A stretch of DNA of 64,000 nucleotides from Kappaphycus alvarezii (GCA_002205965.3 NADL03000534.1:1984001-2048000); one strand, 5' to 3'. Shown: positions 20,615 to 32,636, counted from the stretch's first letter. A program made the numbers and translations. Notes: generated by a model from the letters alone, not told the origin.

Positions 20615-20664
20615 CGGAATTTTTGGGTTATTTTAATGTAAGGAAGATGTAGTCGGTTGTATCC
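20615..20664 (+). repeat. Left candidate terminal inverted repeat
   Basis: Its inverse is at 23575-23626 with only a handful of mismatches; related copies lie at 7250-7296 and 23699-23751. Confidence 0.6.
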
Positions 20665-21414
20665 ACACCGCTGGGAGTGCGTTGTGCGGGCTTGTCCCAA
20701 CAAGTCGTCACTGGATAGCACTAAATAACATTCCTTGGAGGGCCGGCTTAATGCCAGCGAGCAGGCGTGCCGCGTTAAACATGACGGCCGCGGCCGCATG
20801 CCTCAAGAAAAGCAATCAGTAAAGATCCTCTTCTGTGTGTATGAATCAGAGAGAAACTTTACTGCATTAATAATTTGCTCGCTGAACAATGAAATGCTGG
20901 AATATTACTGGATTCCTCACTTTTTGTATGTTTGCTACTTTTCGAATATTTTTTTATTGACATGATCATGGAAGGTCATGTTCTGTACAGTAGTGTTACT
21001 GATGCCATAAAGTTACTCTCTGTTACCCATTAGACCTCTCTCGGAAATACAGGTTGCATGATCATATATGTATTAAAATATGAAATATCATGCCATATTT
21101 ACAGGGGCATCATGCAAAGCTAAAAATGCAAAGTAATTTTCGAAAAATGCGCGTTTAATACAACCTCCGCCATCCCGCCAAAATACGTGGCAAACTAAGA
21201 GATCAGTGTGCGATACCGCAAACACGCGGTGTAATCCGAAAAAGGCGGGCAATTTCGGAGATTTCGGAGATCACTGAATCCTTTTGGAAATAAGTAGGCG
21301 CGCAAAGCCAGGGTTTGCACGCCATCATTCAAAACACACTACTATTTGCTCTGTTCTCCCCCTTTCTTCCCAAACCTCCCAATTACCTCTACATCCCACA
21401 CTGCACAAGCTTCG

Positions 21415-22690
21415 ATGGCCTTCTCCCGGGACCAAGCCGCACGAGCTCTAACCCTCCTCGCCGATGCGGCTATCGAGAGGGAAAACGTGCTAGAGGGTGA
21501 AGACTCCCGCCCGCTCAAGGAGGACACGGACGAGGAGCATGACACACCGTCCCCTATCTTTGATGCTTCTACGAACAAGGATCTCAAAGGGCATAGTCGA
21601 AATGACTAACTTCGACCCGAGTCAATTCGAAGCCATCTGGTACAAGTTCGAGGACTACATTGTGAAAGAGTTCTGTACTGGTCGAGGGAGGAAAACCCGC
21701 ACTTCCCGAAGGATGTTCTCTTCATACACTCGGGGTGCTGAAGCACGGCGGGCAATGGGATTTTCTAGCTAAAATGTTCGATATCAAAACTCTACGTTCG
21801 AACGCTTGATTATGAATTACATTCGCAAGATTGCGGACGTTTTTATGAGATTTACGTAGATTATCATGCGAACAAGGACACCATGTCTGCCCTCAAGGAA
21901 GAGGGAAACAGTTTAAGAACTATCCATGGCGCGGTACGCAACTGACGTCACATTTCAGCCTGCTTACCGCCCGTCTGGAAGCCTGGCTGAAGGTAAGCTT
22001 TGCTTTAGTAAGAAGCATGGACAGTATGGGTACAAAGTTGAGGTGTCGGTGCTTCCGAATGGGCTGGCAATATGCTGCAGCGGCCATGAACCAGGAAGCA
22101 AGAACGACTTGACTATGTTCCAGGAGATGAGCTGGTTTCACAAGAAGATGCTACTTAAACTGGGTGAAGAAGGAGTGGAGGACGACGGGCCGATGTCTGC
22201 CAAGTATCCTAAGCACTGGGCCGTGCTGGTTGACAAGGGATACCAAGGTGCGCAGGAGTTTTCGCGCAGTATTCATCCTACGAAAAAGCCAAAAAATGGC
22301 GTGCTCACGCCCGCGCAGGTACCGAGAACCGTCATATATCCAGTGACCGCATGCTGGTTGAAAACTACTTTGGTCGTCTATGCACGATGTGGAATGTGAT
22401 TGGATGCAAGTACAAGTGGTCTGAGTCTAACTACGATGTCATATTTCGTTTATGTTTGGCGCTCACAAACTTCCACGTGCGCTGTAATCCGCTCCGCGAG
22501 GACGACGGCCGCATGTTCAACAAAATCAAAAACAGGTGGTACAATATTGGACAGGCGCGTGTTCAAAAGCGAAGCGCGTACAGTCAAGTATCGCGAGAAG
22601 CGCCGACGCCGTGTGGACATGCAGTTCCGTGCCCCGACTGGAACGGATTGGGATGCTACGCAATCACCTTGAATTTTAGTAAAAGGTGAA
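21415..22690 (+). pseudogene. PIF/Harbinger-type (DDE_4) transposase, decayed
   Basis: The frame from ATG 21415 gives an acidic N-terminal part (EREN, EDTDEEHDTPSP), then in another frame a NFDPSQFEAIWYKFEDY block. After a damaged stretch (21770-21925) the catalytic region reads FSKKHGQYGYKVEVSVLPNG, GHEPGSKNDLTMFQEM and WAVLVDKGYQGAQEF (catalytic Asp-Lys-Gly-Tyr). After a slip near 22320 it reads MLVENYFGRLCTMWNVIGCK, the 'vEn.FGRl..lW' block holding the last acidic residue, and LCLALTNFHVRCNPLREDDG. A basic C-terminus ends near 22672. The blocks are in family order, but the frame breaks several times. It belongs to a different subgroup from the 5.65 kb copy. Confidence 0.75.
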
Positions 22691-23574
22691 TGTTTGATGT
22701 GTTACACAGTCTTTTATTACAGTATCATAGTCATCTGTAATTAAACTCAACGTTTCTTCAATTTTTAGAAGTGTTTTTGTGACACCTGATTTTCCCATTG
22801 GTTTTGAGGAATTTGCGGATTTACTGCATGATACATCAATTGATTAATATATTCCGGAAGAGACCTATTAGCGAAGAGTTACCCACGTAACGCATTAGCG
22901 GCGTGGATATTGTTGCAGACTTTTTGTGTGCGGCGCTGTGTACTGTTGTGATTTGGCCCAGGAGGGGCAAGCCGGGTCCGGCTGAAGTGACCATCAAATA
23001 GAGTGACTACATCACAGTTGTAGCACGACCTGGGAAAGACGTGTAAGGACGGCTCTTCCACTCGAACAGGGTTTTCAAAGTTCTCTGTTTCCTATCGCTA
23101 TTCAACCTACTGTCTTTGATACAGTCTCCGAAGGAACGTGGTCTGCGCAGCCCTGTCAGTCCGTCGGCAAGTTCGCTCGTCCAGAGTTTTCTTCGTCTTG
23201 GTTGTCGTCGTCTGTAAGTTGTCATGCTTACACTAGAAGTTTTCCAAGCTGTCTGGATCCCGTATTTAGATGGTGCAATTTTCTTCTAGTCCCCCCTTTG
23301 TCCTTGTTGGAGTGGGTGATGGTTCGGCCGGCGCCTGGATATGTTCTTAGTCTTCCAGTGTAACCACTACCTGTACGGTTCAGGTTTTTGAACACATTAT
23401 AAGATCCCCCCCACAGTTGTAGTTTACTGTAATGTAGTGTGACCGCCACCGTGTTACTGTACGTGCACTGGACGGGCGAAGTTGAGACCGCTGAGGGTCA
23501 ATAAAAGGAAGGCCGCCGAGGGCCGACGGGACGAGTGCGAAGGCACGAAAGAGACAAGAAACCCGATTCTCACA
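22691..23574. other. Subterminal region of the Harbinger element
   Basis: It holds a minus-strand open frame at 23007-23225 that is Arg-rich at its start (RRRQPRRRKLW) but has no recognised family, and TACTGTA motifs at 23425-23465. A second, Myb-like ORF would be expected in a complete Harbinger element; I cannot show that this is it. Confidence 0.35.
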
Positions 23575-23626
23575 GATATAACCGACCACATCTTCCATGT
23601 ATTAAAATAACCCAAAAATTCGCTCC
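23575..23626 (-). repeat. Right candidate terminal inverted repeat
   Basis: Inverse of the unit at 20615-20664, and also of the unit at 23699-23751 only 73 bases further on. Confidence 0.6.
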
Positions 23627-23698
23627 GATCGTGCACCACTACAGTAGGAATGACTCTGCCTCATTTTTAGACTCTCTAATACACATATAACCCTACTA

Positions 23699-23751
23699 GG
23701 ACGGAACTTTTGGGCTATTTAAATGCATGGAAGATGTGGTCGGTTATATCC
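23699..23751 (+). repeat. Third copy of the ~50-base terminal unit
   Basis: GGACGGAACTTTTGGGCTAT leads into GCATGGAAGATGTGGTCGGTTATATCC. Its orientation is inverted to the 23575 unit. It may be the end of a second, truncated element. Confidence 0.6.
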
Positions 23752-24728
23752 ACGCGGCTAATGCGTTATGATACTAGTGTCTGTAGGACCGTTGTGGACA
23801 TAGTTTAGGGCAAATTTCTTAATTAGAAGTATTCTTTTTCTGTCGTTATTATTGCAAGCCGATAGTTTCAACGGTAGTGAAGCTCGATAAAACAAAATTT
23901 TCGGTAATTTTAGCGCTATTCGGGGTACAAACTACAGTATATTCTACTTGATAAACTTTAGTTTTAGAGCCAATTTGCCCTGTTTTATGTTGTAATTGAA
24001 TGTTTTAGCCATAATAGTGTAGAGTTGAAGCCACTGAGCACCTTTATACTGTAGTTTTATGTTTTAGAGTATAATTTTTAATAATTATTTACGGGATCCC
24101 AAAAGGTTTTTTTACTTACTGTCAAATTTTGTATGATGAAGAGGTTTGTCCACGTACAGTATGAGGACAATATGTGCTTCATACGAGTACAATTCCGTCG
24201 CGTATATACACTAGTAGTCTTCGGAAGACAGCCGTTTTGCAATTAAAGGTGGACAAAGTCTGGAAACGGTTCAGATTTTCATCAAATCATTAAACAGCTA
24301 ACCGACCGGGGGCTAACCCGATAGGACCGGACCGGATCGGCTACAGTAGTCTTATTTGTGAACCGAACCATTACGTACCTGCTCAAATCGTGACCGAACC
24401 GGTCACTAGCATGGAAGAGGACGGACTGAATCGGTTGAATCAGTTACACTGCCCCCAACCACGCCGCACAGCGTGTTTTTACGCTTACGGTAATAGACAT
24501 TGCGGTGGCTGGGAATTCCATCCTGGGGACGCTGTACCTCCAGTACACTACCGACGGTAGTTTTCAATATACACATCGTTAACATTAATATGTGCTTCAC
24601 ACACACAAAAAAAACAATATCAGGTGTACATAGATCTCTCGATAAGTGTATCCTAGGCGTCGCCGGGCCTTGTTGCACTTATCGTGGAGGTTGCAATTAC
24701 GATGAGGTTCATACCGGAGTGGTTAAGT
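23752..24728. other. AT-rich, no gene; hAT-end-like fragment inside
   Basis: AT-rich sequence. At 24244-24275 TTAAAGGTGGACAAAGTCTG resembles the start of the terminal repeat at 24729, and the following 200 bases are rich in CCGAACC/CCGGACC words like those in that repeat. It may be a diverged end of a related element. Confidence 0.4.
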
Positions 24729-24885
24729 TAAAGGTGGACACTGTTGGACCGAGTCGCTTTAATCACGGTTTCAAACCGGTCACAGTCCGGTCTAAAAAAA
24801 ATAACACAGTTCATGGTCTAGTTTAGCCAATAGACACACTTGAATGGTTCGATACCAAAAAAGTATGAAAAAACGGTTCGGTTTG
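24729..24885 (+). repeat. hAT left terminal inverted repeat
   Basis: Inverse of 28989-29146, with roughly 85-90 percent identity by eye including small indels. Confidence 0.8.
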
Positions 24886-25003
24886 CATACGCCTATTATC
24901 ATGTTATTGGTGTCCAAATCCACTATGATGAACATAGGCAGGTGCCTGTTGACTGATTAGAGTACGCAGTACACAATCAGTTTTTACCCTTAGCCCGATC
25001 CAG

Positions 25004-25227
25004 GACTGCTCTTGTGAAGTGAAAATGAGCTTTCAAAGCTCCAATGAACATCATTGTTCTCACGAGAAATAGACAAGAACTCAAGAACGTCGATGTTCAA
25101 AGTTTGAAAGGCTCTTGTTCAGTTCAGGACTGAACATGGCTCTTTGAAAGCTCTTGTAAGGTGAAAAATAAGCTTTGAAAGTTCCATTGAAGCAATTTCT
25201 TGTCACGTTCACTTCACAAGAGCAGTC
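25004..25227. mobile_element. 224-base foldback MITE
   Basis: GACTGCTCTTGTGAAGTGAA at 25004-25023 is the exact reverse complement of 25208-25227. The interior also shows imperfect inverted similarity (GAGCTTTCAAAGCTCC against AAGCTTTGAAAGTTCC) and repeats of GAAAGCTCTTGT. It has no coding capacity. It sits inside the hAT element. Confidence 0.8.
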
Positions 25228-26980
25228 AGAGCTATGCTAGTTCTCAGCTTTAACATCTACTGATACTGATTTAGTTAAAAGCAACCTGGGCAACCACTCG
25301 AGTGCTTGATCATTCGGCACAGTCCAATAGAACTATTGTCACTATTCTCCTGAATGCCCTCTGAAATTAACTCAAATGCTTGTCAAAGGACAAATGATAG
25401 ATCTTTAGGCAAAAGGATACGACTTCTGTAGATATAGCAGTGAGGAAATCTAAATCAGAGATTCACTTCCAGTACTTACGTGATCTGGGTTTGCGTACGT
25501 CTTTTACTCTCTATCTTTCTTAGGGAGAGCTGAACACGTTCGCTGTCCTGGAAAAGACCCATACGTAGAACCATAAACAACAATTCGCTCCGCAAGCGCC
25601 AGAAAACGAACCTGTTCTGGGAGGCTAGGAAATGAGATTTCCTCACCATCGTGTTCATCAGTATTCACATTATCAGCAACTCCATGCTTCACGAGATCCA
25701 GGGTCGTCCCAGCCCCTATATCACACTTAGTGGATGGCATTCAGACTCATATGCGGTGATAACGTGTGTTGCAAGGAACATAGCCGTGAGAGCGATAGAG
25801 GACTTTTGGAAGGGTACGGTCAGTTTTAATGCAAATGTATGCCGCAGCGGCCATGATGTCAAATGCACGTGCCTTATGGCTGGCCTCACGCCGGTCTTTA
25901 AGGGACATAGTGTGCGTCCAACACGGCCATGGTGAATTTTGGGATAACAGCCATTACATTCTTTCAATAGTAAAGCACCAAACTTTCCCCCCATTATCAG
26001 CAGAGTCTGAGCCAATAACCAACTGCTCCAAGTTGATCTACCATCAGCTTCTTTCCTTCTTTTCAAGCATAATGATAATGTAGCTTCGATAGCCAATACT
26101 AGACCCGGGAAACAGACGAACTTGCGTTTCCAATAAAAAAAACGTTTGGGTGCTTTACTCCTTCAAAGGATTACTCACTTACTTCACGCGCATTAGACGG
26201 CTATCGTTCTACGCGTCTGTTTTTCGACAGACGCGCAAAATACTGTTGAAGAAAACAATCAGGCTCCCTCAAATAGTCAACCAACCAGACTCCCCCCTTC
26301 GTAGTAAACCAACCGTCCCGTGTCGCCCAGGTAGTAAGTGGCTTTTCAAACCATTCGAAGTATGTAGACGTGACACAGACAATAATGATGCTCTAGAAAG
26401 GGAGATTGCGGGTCAATGAGTGCCCATACAATAGCCCCACAGTGACCTCCTAGGGTGTCTACAAAATATGCTGTAAAGGATGATACAAAATCAGTACCAT
26501 TACCCGTACCCGTGAGGTACTAACAAGAAGTGCGACCCAACAAGTTGATCACAGTAACCACAACCCCCACCTCCAAGCGACATTGGTGGGTTTTTACGAC
26601 GTTGGTCGGGTGAAGTATAGAGCTCTTCTATTTGAAAGTTCCAGGGAATTTACAAACGTTATATCAAAGTACTTTTTCCCTTCGCAGCTCACCATGGCCC
26701 TGATATCCGGTCTTGTTCTATGTCTGCCACTCACCCTCAGAAATATATTAGGATGCCTGGCAGCATTTTCAGGTCTGGACAAGCATTTTGACATGGAAAT
26801 CATGAATCTATGACATGAGCCATGGACAGGAGTGGATCAACCGTATGTTTGACTAGCTCCTTCTACAGCGGCGTTGCATTACATGGTCACGATACTTATG
26901 CAGTATCTCTCGGCAGTTAATGTTCGGGCATTTCAAAAATAGCGGAAACGAACTTTGGTGCGTGACTTTCTGTATTGTTT
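25228..26980. other. hAT interior without a recognised gene
   Basis: Minus-strand open frames at 25504-25740 and 25716-26096, overlapping in different frames, could be parts of one protein. They contain SLPEQVRFLALAERIVVYGS and CLKRRKEADGRSTW, but no family is recognisable. Remaining frames at 26583-26813 look like chance. Confidence 0.35.
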
Positions 26981-26984
26981 ATAG

Positions 26985-28743
26985 ATCAATCGTTTGCCGT
27001 GATTTCAGCAGTACGCATGCCTTCAGTGATTCATCGCAGAGCTTACTTCGTCTATCATCTAAAATCAAACCAGCATGTGAAAAGGTCGTCTCACTAGCAA
27101 CTGAAGACGCTTGAGTCGCCAAGACGTCTCAAGCGACACGAGCAAGGTTTGGAAAGCGATCTTTGTTGGCTTCTCACCAATTTAACGGATCTATGGATCT
27201 ATTAAAAGAAGAAGTGTATCTAACAAACTTCACGATCTCACCGTCCCCAATAAAGTCCATGCTGCGTTCTTCCGTTAGATTATCTAAGATAAGAGCTGGT
27301 TTCGGAGAATTGATAGGCTCTACAGTGCCACCCATGCTTACCGCTTCAGATAAAGAAACATTTTGCCTCTGGAAGTCGCAATCCCTCACTACATTGTTTG
27401 AAAACCTAGGATCCAGCACATTTGCGAGCCTTGAAAGGTCAGAGCATACAACATGTTCATATCTTTCTAGCTTACGGACCATTGCTTGGGCAATGGGTAA
27501 AAGAACTGTACCAATTTCCTGCACAGCTTTCGTTCTCTTTCGAAGCAAATGCTCAAACGCAACCTTGGTCATACTCAGTGTAACATAGGTTGATCCAGAC
27601 TGCAGCTCATCAATTGCAGCAGCAGTCTGAAGAAAGCAGGATATTTTAGGGGCCCTTTCCCATTCTGAATCGGCAACCTTGAGATCGTGGAGCCCTGTTA
27701 TATGATTACACACTGCAAGTAGTAAACGCTTAACCAAAAATGCTTTTTTAACCATTTCAAAGGTTGAAGACCATTGCATCTCAACATGAAGGACCGTAAG
27801 CGTGATTCAAGGACCTAGCTCGCCTAGTTCCAATCTCACTGTCTCGAAAAAATCTCTGCGTTTGACAGAGCCCCGAATTTCGTTAATAAGCGCTCTTTTT
27901 TTTCGAATGTTCTCATGCACATGCTTGAAGCAATCTTTAACTGCTGGGTTCACCACGTATGCAATACATCGAACATGAAAATTAGGAAGCGTCACTCCAT
28001 TTGGAATCGTTAGCTTTTTATAGGAAATGAGATTCCACGACATACGTCACTCGCATTGTATGTGGTGATTGACCTAATTTTGTCCCATAAACCCCATTTT
28101 TCGATAGCGTCAAATAGCAAAGAGCATGTCGCCGTCCCAGTATGAGGAGTCCGAAACCTGAAAAAGTCAAGAACTAATGACTTAAAATTGTCAATCCAGT
28201 GTGCAGTAATAACAAGGTATCCTTTGTACACACTTGAAGACCATGCATTAGTTGTGAGACTGAACATTCCTGAATGCTTGGCCATCAAAGATTTGAGCTT
28301 AAGTCTTTTTCCATCATGTATAGACTGTAATTTCCTCGAAACTGTCCTGCGGCCAGGCGCCTTAACCTTTGCGTCTAGAATACGAACCATACTCAAAAAT
28401 CGATATCCTCAACCATCGAGAAGGGAAGAGATGCGCTGATGATCCACTTATAGATCTGTTTCACAAATAGCTCTTCCCGCTCCTCTTTTAACAACAGTAA
28501 ACCTGCTTGTAGGGAGCCATCACAGCAGAATAGCTTCTGATCGTTAGAGTCAAGCAAGAAACTGTGCTTTCTTGCGTGCAATCTAAGTGTTGATTTTCCG
28601 ATTTTTATGCTGTATGAAGCAGCGCAGTGGACACATTTACGTCTTGTCTCTTTATTAACGGACATAGTCTGAAAGAACTCGTAGACGTCCGATGTTTGGT
28701 TGAGTTTTTTGCTCTCACGTGTGGGCACTGCTTCACTGCTCAT
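26985..28743 (-). pseudogene. hAT transposase with BED zinc finger, frame-disrupted
   Basis: The minus-strand start at 28743 gives an N-terminal region with RRKCVHCAASYSIKIGKST and LRLHARKH, a BED-type zinc finger (C-x2-C ... H-x4-H). After a break at about 28395 it reads MFSLTTNAWSSSVYKGYLVI and TAHWIDNFKSLVLDFFRF, the hAT 'T.D.Wss....Y..vt.Hwid' block with a first catalytic residue position. After further breaks come VRCIAYVVNPAVKDCFKHV, EMQWSSTFEMVKKAFLVKRL (the 'RWnSTy.Ml' block) and an ANVLDPRFSNN block. The C-terminal dimerisation part lies at about 26990-27113: SSVASETTFSHAGLILDDRR, the 'ssasER.FS.ag' hATC signature. The family order is complete over roughly 580 codons. At least four stops or frame changes inactivate it as written. 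Confidence 0.85.
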
Positions 28744-28988
28744 GTTAGGTAATGAAAAGGGTCTCGAGATAAGCTGAATGGTAGTTTTGTGGAGGCGGAC
28801 TTGGAGTTAAAAATGGGTGTATGGGGTCAGAGAGTGTTACGGTCATTGGCGGGGGTCCGAACCACGCTTGATGACTTCATTTCTAAAGCTGTGTAGAAAA
28901 AGAGGCCTGTGGTATGGTTTTCTACATGATTTGTGAACACCGCAAACAGTTAGTCTAACCGAGGTTGAATCGGTTTAGTGTCAGGCGA

Positions 28989-29146
28989 CTGCAAACCAAA
29001 CCGTTTTTTCACAATTTTTTGGAACCGAACCAGTCAAGTGTGTCTTGGCTAAATTAGACCATGAACTGTGTTATTTTAATTGAGACCGGACTGTGACCGG
29101 TTTGAACCATGGTCGAAGCGACTCGGTCCAACCGTATCCACCTTTA
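28989..29146 (-). repeat. hAT right terminal inverted repeat
   Basis: Inverse of 24729-24885, ending at the TTTA of CCACCTTTA. Confidence 0.8.
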
Positions 29147-31267
29147 CCTGCATCCCAAATCAGTAAAGCACACCAATTCCCTCACCAGCTATTGACACAA
29201 CAGAAAAAATTAGCAGCGAAGAGTTTCTACCTGCAGCCTATGAAGGTTGACTAGGCTTTCTTTTAGCTATTGCTCCCATCTTGCATCGTTTATGTGTATG
29301 ATCAACAGAATATCCAGTTGTTTCACAACTGTAATGTTCACTTCATTTGTTACTGTCCATCCCGCTTCCTCTCTTTTTCATTGCTTTGGCAACGCTTTCC
29401 CTATATTAAGGCACTCCACATTCCCCCCTTTTAGATCAGTACTACAAATGTTTCCTCAATTAAAGTGGAGCTAACCTCCATAGGCACATTTCCTCAGTGA
29501 CTCCCAAGAGGACCTCTCGTTATCATCGGGCTGATTGGGCTTTCTCCCCTTGAAATCATTTATTCTGAGACTTTTGTACTCTGACTGACCATAAACTCTG
29601 GTATGGATACTCTATTTTCCAATCCAAAATTTACGAAATATTCTACACATTCGCTATTGGTCAAGGACATTTGCGGCTCAATGCATGTTCTGAAGTAATA
29701 AAACTTTTCGGAATCATTTACTGGACCATGTCGCCTTTTGCTGAGATCTTCTAGTGTATGTTGCTTTTTCCGAGGTTATAATTTTAGATTTGAAATGTTC
29801 CGCTCAAACTGACTCACTTTTTGCAGCATTATCTCAGTATGGAATTCAGTGCAGCCGAGAACGCGCAGATACTGGTGCAATACACGCCAAATTAGTTGAA
29901 CATTGGTTGCATCGTGCATAGGGTGTCTCGAAATGACTGGGATCACAAAGTTCTCCTGCTAATAATTTCTTCAGCAGGATGTCACCGGAAAAAAATTCTG
30001 CTCAAGATCCCTCTAATTTTTATCTTGGATTTAGGTTTCTAAAAATACAGGGCGAGGTCTCAGAAGAAACTTCGGGCACGTTTTGCAGATACAGATCAAA
30101 TTTCAGGAACTCTCTCTGCGACTGCAGCTTATCCTTGTAACGCCCTGATTTTGATCAAAAATAGTTCTATTTCTTGAATGGAAAGCAAAAAATTTGCTTG
30201 CTGTGTGATGCACTTGCACATTTATTTAGTTTGATACACATGTATTGGGTTTTTGTGATGTACGTGTAGTGCCGCGCTTCTTAAAGCAATCATGTGTAAT
30301 GGAATATATTTCAATACATTTCACACTATGTTCTTTATCAACCAGTGGCTTATTTTATCCAAATAGTTTCTTAGATAAGCAATTTGTTGCGTTGAACATC
30401 GACCACCTCTCCAGGAAGAAAATCAACCTCCAAGACCTACTTCAACCCTTGAAGTTCTCCATCTGCCCCACTGTTCTCTGCCCTGCTGTTCCTGTTTCTA
30501 ATGCTCCCTGTTCTGCAATTAAATCTTTAAATAATGGTACCAGCTCCCTGTGTTCTACAGCTAGCTGTTTTCTTGTTCTATTTTCTATATCCATTTGCTC
30601 TAAAACTATTAAATAAAAGCTCTCTGTTAACTTTTTTCAGTTCCGAGTTCCGGTAATTTGATCTTCTGTCCCACCGTTTTTTGTACTAAAACCTTTGGGT
30701 AAGATTTATCTATCAGCCTGAATCCAAACTCTCAACATATTGAGCCCTCTCAGGGATAAAAATACTTCACCGAAATCTTGCCTTTTTATTTCGACAAAAT
30801 TTTAGACCGAATCATTACGTCGCACAAGGCAGTAACTGAAGCGATTTCTTAGCTTATAATGGGTTTAAAATAGAGTCAAAATGAATTAATTTTATTTCAA
30901 GTACCCTCCCTTATCCAGTTCAGTTGTGCTATTGATTCCATTAAAAATTGAGCCAGACGATTTCGGTCATGATACATAGTTTATTCATGAAACTTCATCA
31001 TGGAACTTTTTTCTTGGCATTCATGCGAGTCTACTGGATAAAAATGTTAATTGTGCACAAATAACTACTTATACAAAAAGTATCGAATGTTACCTTTTGA
31101 ACTCACGTGCATACCACGTATCTAGAATCCTAGAGCCTACATAGAATTTACTCGGGAAAAAGGATAAAATTTGGATTGATACTGCCATGTTTCAACTTTT
31201 ATAATAAATAAAACAATAACTGATTTTTCAATTATTTTTATTTTTAACAAATACTCTACCATTTATT
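29147..31267. other. AT-rich, no gene recognised
   Basis: Open frames at 29247-29474 and 30245-30616 (+) are Ser/Phe/Cys-rich translations of pyrimidine-rich DNA without motifs. I see no repeat that pairs with another part of the window. Confidence 0.4.
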
Positions 31268-31956
31268 TCACAGCCAACTGCATCTCTGATGCATTTTCAT
31301 CGTGTAGGAAGATACCATTACAAAATTTTTTATACGCAGATTATGCAGTTCTTTTGAGTATATGAGAAGCCCCCACGTTTCACAAAAGCAATTCCATGGT
31401 ATCTCTCCTTCATGGAATATAAAATTCAATAATCCAATTAAAAATTTCATCAAAACTTAGACCAGTATTAAATCGAAATATGAATTATAACGTGGAAACG
31501 GGTTTCACGGCTATCAAGTACTCCATATTTTGCTACTTAAAAATTTCAAAAAAACATTTCCGCATGAGAACAAACCTTGAAACAGTTCTTGGCCTTGTCT
31601 CTAGACTTATACCTCCGTACTACAATAAATGTACTCAATAGTCCGCTGTAAAGCTATAATAAATTACTTAGAAACTAAAGAATTTCCTTTTACGTTTTGC
31701 TTCAAGTTCTATAGTTCAGACCTGTAAATGTCCATTTTCTAGCTCTAAGATCATTATTTCTGAAATAAGAGCCCCATGGGGCCAATTTCAAAAAAGTTGC
31801 CTCACCAAGTCGACAGTAGTTGGTGATAACTTTAAGGACCAGAAGTAATGATTGGATTTTCGCATGAACTGGATCAAGGTCTTTGTACCAATTGAAAAAT
31901 TTTCGATGCATTTTCACTGCATGAAGTAGATGGTAGACGATCATGTCTGTTGCCAA
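31268..31956 (-). pseudogene. Unidentified protein remnant
   Basis: Two minus-strand frames look like real protein text: 31702-31956 with HAVKMHRKFFNWYKDLDPVH and CRLGEATFLKLAPWGSYFRN, and 31268-31453 with WNCFCETWGLLIYSKELHNL. They are separated by about 250 bases with stops in all frames. I cannot assign a family; a transposase or retroelement fragment is the likeliest source given the surroundings. Confidence 0.3.
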
Positions 31957-32226
31957 ATTTTCGGTGGTAATCTTGGAGTGATATTACTCGATTCCCTCTT
32001 CCTTTGGGAGCGCTAGTCATGTTTCTGGTGTATATGTGTTCAGAATCAGATGTGAAGTCGAAGTGTCAGGGTCCCTTATTTCGTATTGTCACGGTTTATA
32101 TGAAAAGCAAACGTAAAACGGTGTATGATACACGTACAGTTTGGTGTATTGTGAGCACATTTATATTGGTCGTGTCTGATACAAATGTAAATCTTGGCTG
32201 CTTGTCACACATTAGTTTTATCAGCC

Positions 32227-32231
32227 AACAG
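32227..32231. repeat. Target-site duplication AACAG (left)
   Basis: Identical to 36352-36356 on the other side of the Gypsy element. Confidence 0.85.
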
Positions 32232-32603
32232 TGAAACGAAAGAATTTTACTCAACAGGTCGATGGCCTCTCGGTTGCTGGCTGCCAAAGGTCGGCGGTAT
32301 ACATACACCCAGAGAGGCCCAAACAAGGGGATGAAGTCGCACTGAAAACCACACAACCCTAAAATAACGTTAAGGTGTTTGCCATGGGGCTCTCTGGAGC
32401 ACCATGATTTGGCGGGATATAGACAACCGTTAGAGATATAACCATGAAAAAAGACAGGCAACCGTTACATGTCGCGCATGACCTCTAGCTTGGAGCGCCG
32501 CCAGACGAAAACCAATCTTGGCGGCTCTTCCAGGGTCACTTAAGTAAGGGAGGTCCCGGCGTGCCGAATAGGAGTCTGTACATGTGGCCTCTTTGTTGTT
32601 TCA
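32232..32603 (-). repeat. Gypsy 3' LTR
   Basis: TGAAAC...GTTTCA ends; direct repeat of 35981-36351. Contains TTTGGCGGGA at 32408-32417. Confidence 0.92.
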
Positions 32604-32636
32604 TCCTTCCCAACTCCCCCTGAATTGACGTCCGAG

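Larger units (their letters stand above)
20615..23626 (+). mobile_element. Candidate Harbinger element bounded by inverted ~50-base ends
   Basis: At 20615-20664 the sequence GCGGAATTTTTGGGTTATTT leads into GGAAGATGTAGTCGGTTGTATCC. At 23575-23626 the inverse appears, GATATAACCGACCACATCTTCC then AATAACCCAAAAATTCGCTCC. The pair brackets the Harbinger transposase frame, so the two may be the terminal inverted repeats of one element of about 3.0 kb. A caution is that an additional inverted unit at 23699-23751 could pair with the 23575 unit instead. Confidence 0.5.
24729..29146 (-). mobile_element. hAT DNA transposon with long terminal inverted repeats
   Basis: The first about 155 bases (24729-24885) reappear in inverted orientation at 28989-29146. 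TAAAGGTGGACACTGTTGGACC at the left pairs with TAAAGGTGGATACGGTTGGACC at the right. Inner matches include CACAGTTCATGGTCTA and AAAAACGGTT. Between them a minus-strand hAT transposase occupies 26985-28743. I could not find an 8-base target duplication immediately outside either end, so the outermost bases may lie a little further out or have mutated. A 224-base foldback element is nested at 25004-25227. Confidence 0.8.

Noticed and set aside
24721-29155. 8-base target duplication for the hAT element
   Set aside because: Bases outside the two ends (GGTTAAGT and CCTGCATC) do not match at the termini I chose.
30245-30616. 123-codon plus-strand frame
   Set aside because: Leu/Ser/Cys/Phe-rich translation of pyrimidine-rich DNA, without motif or neighbouring support.
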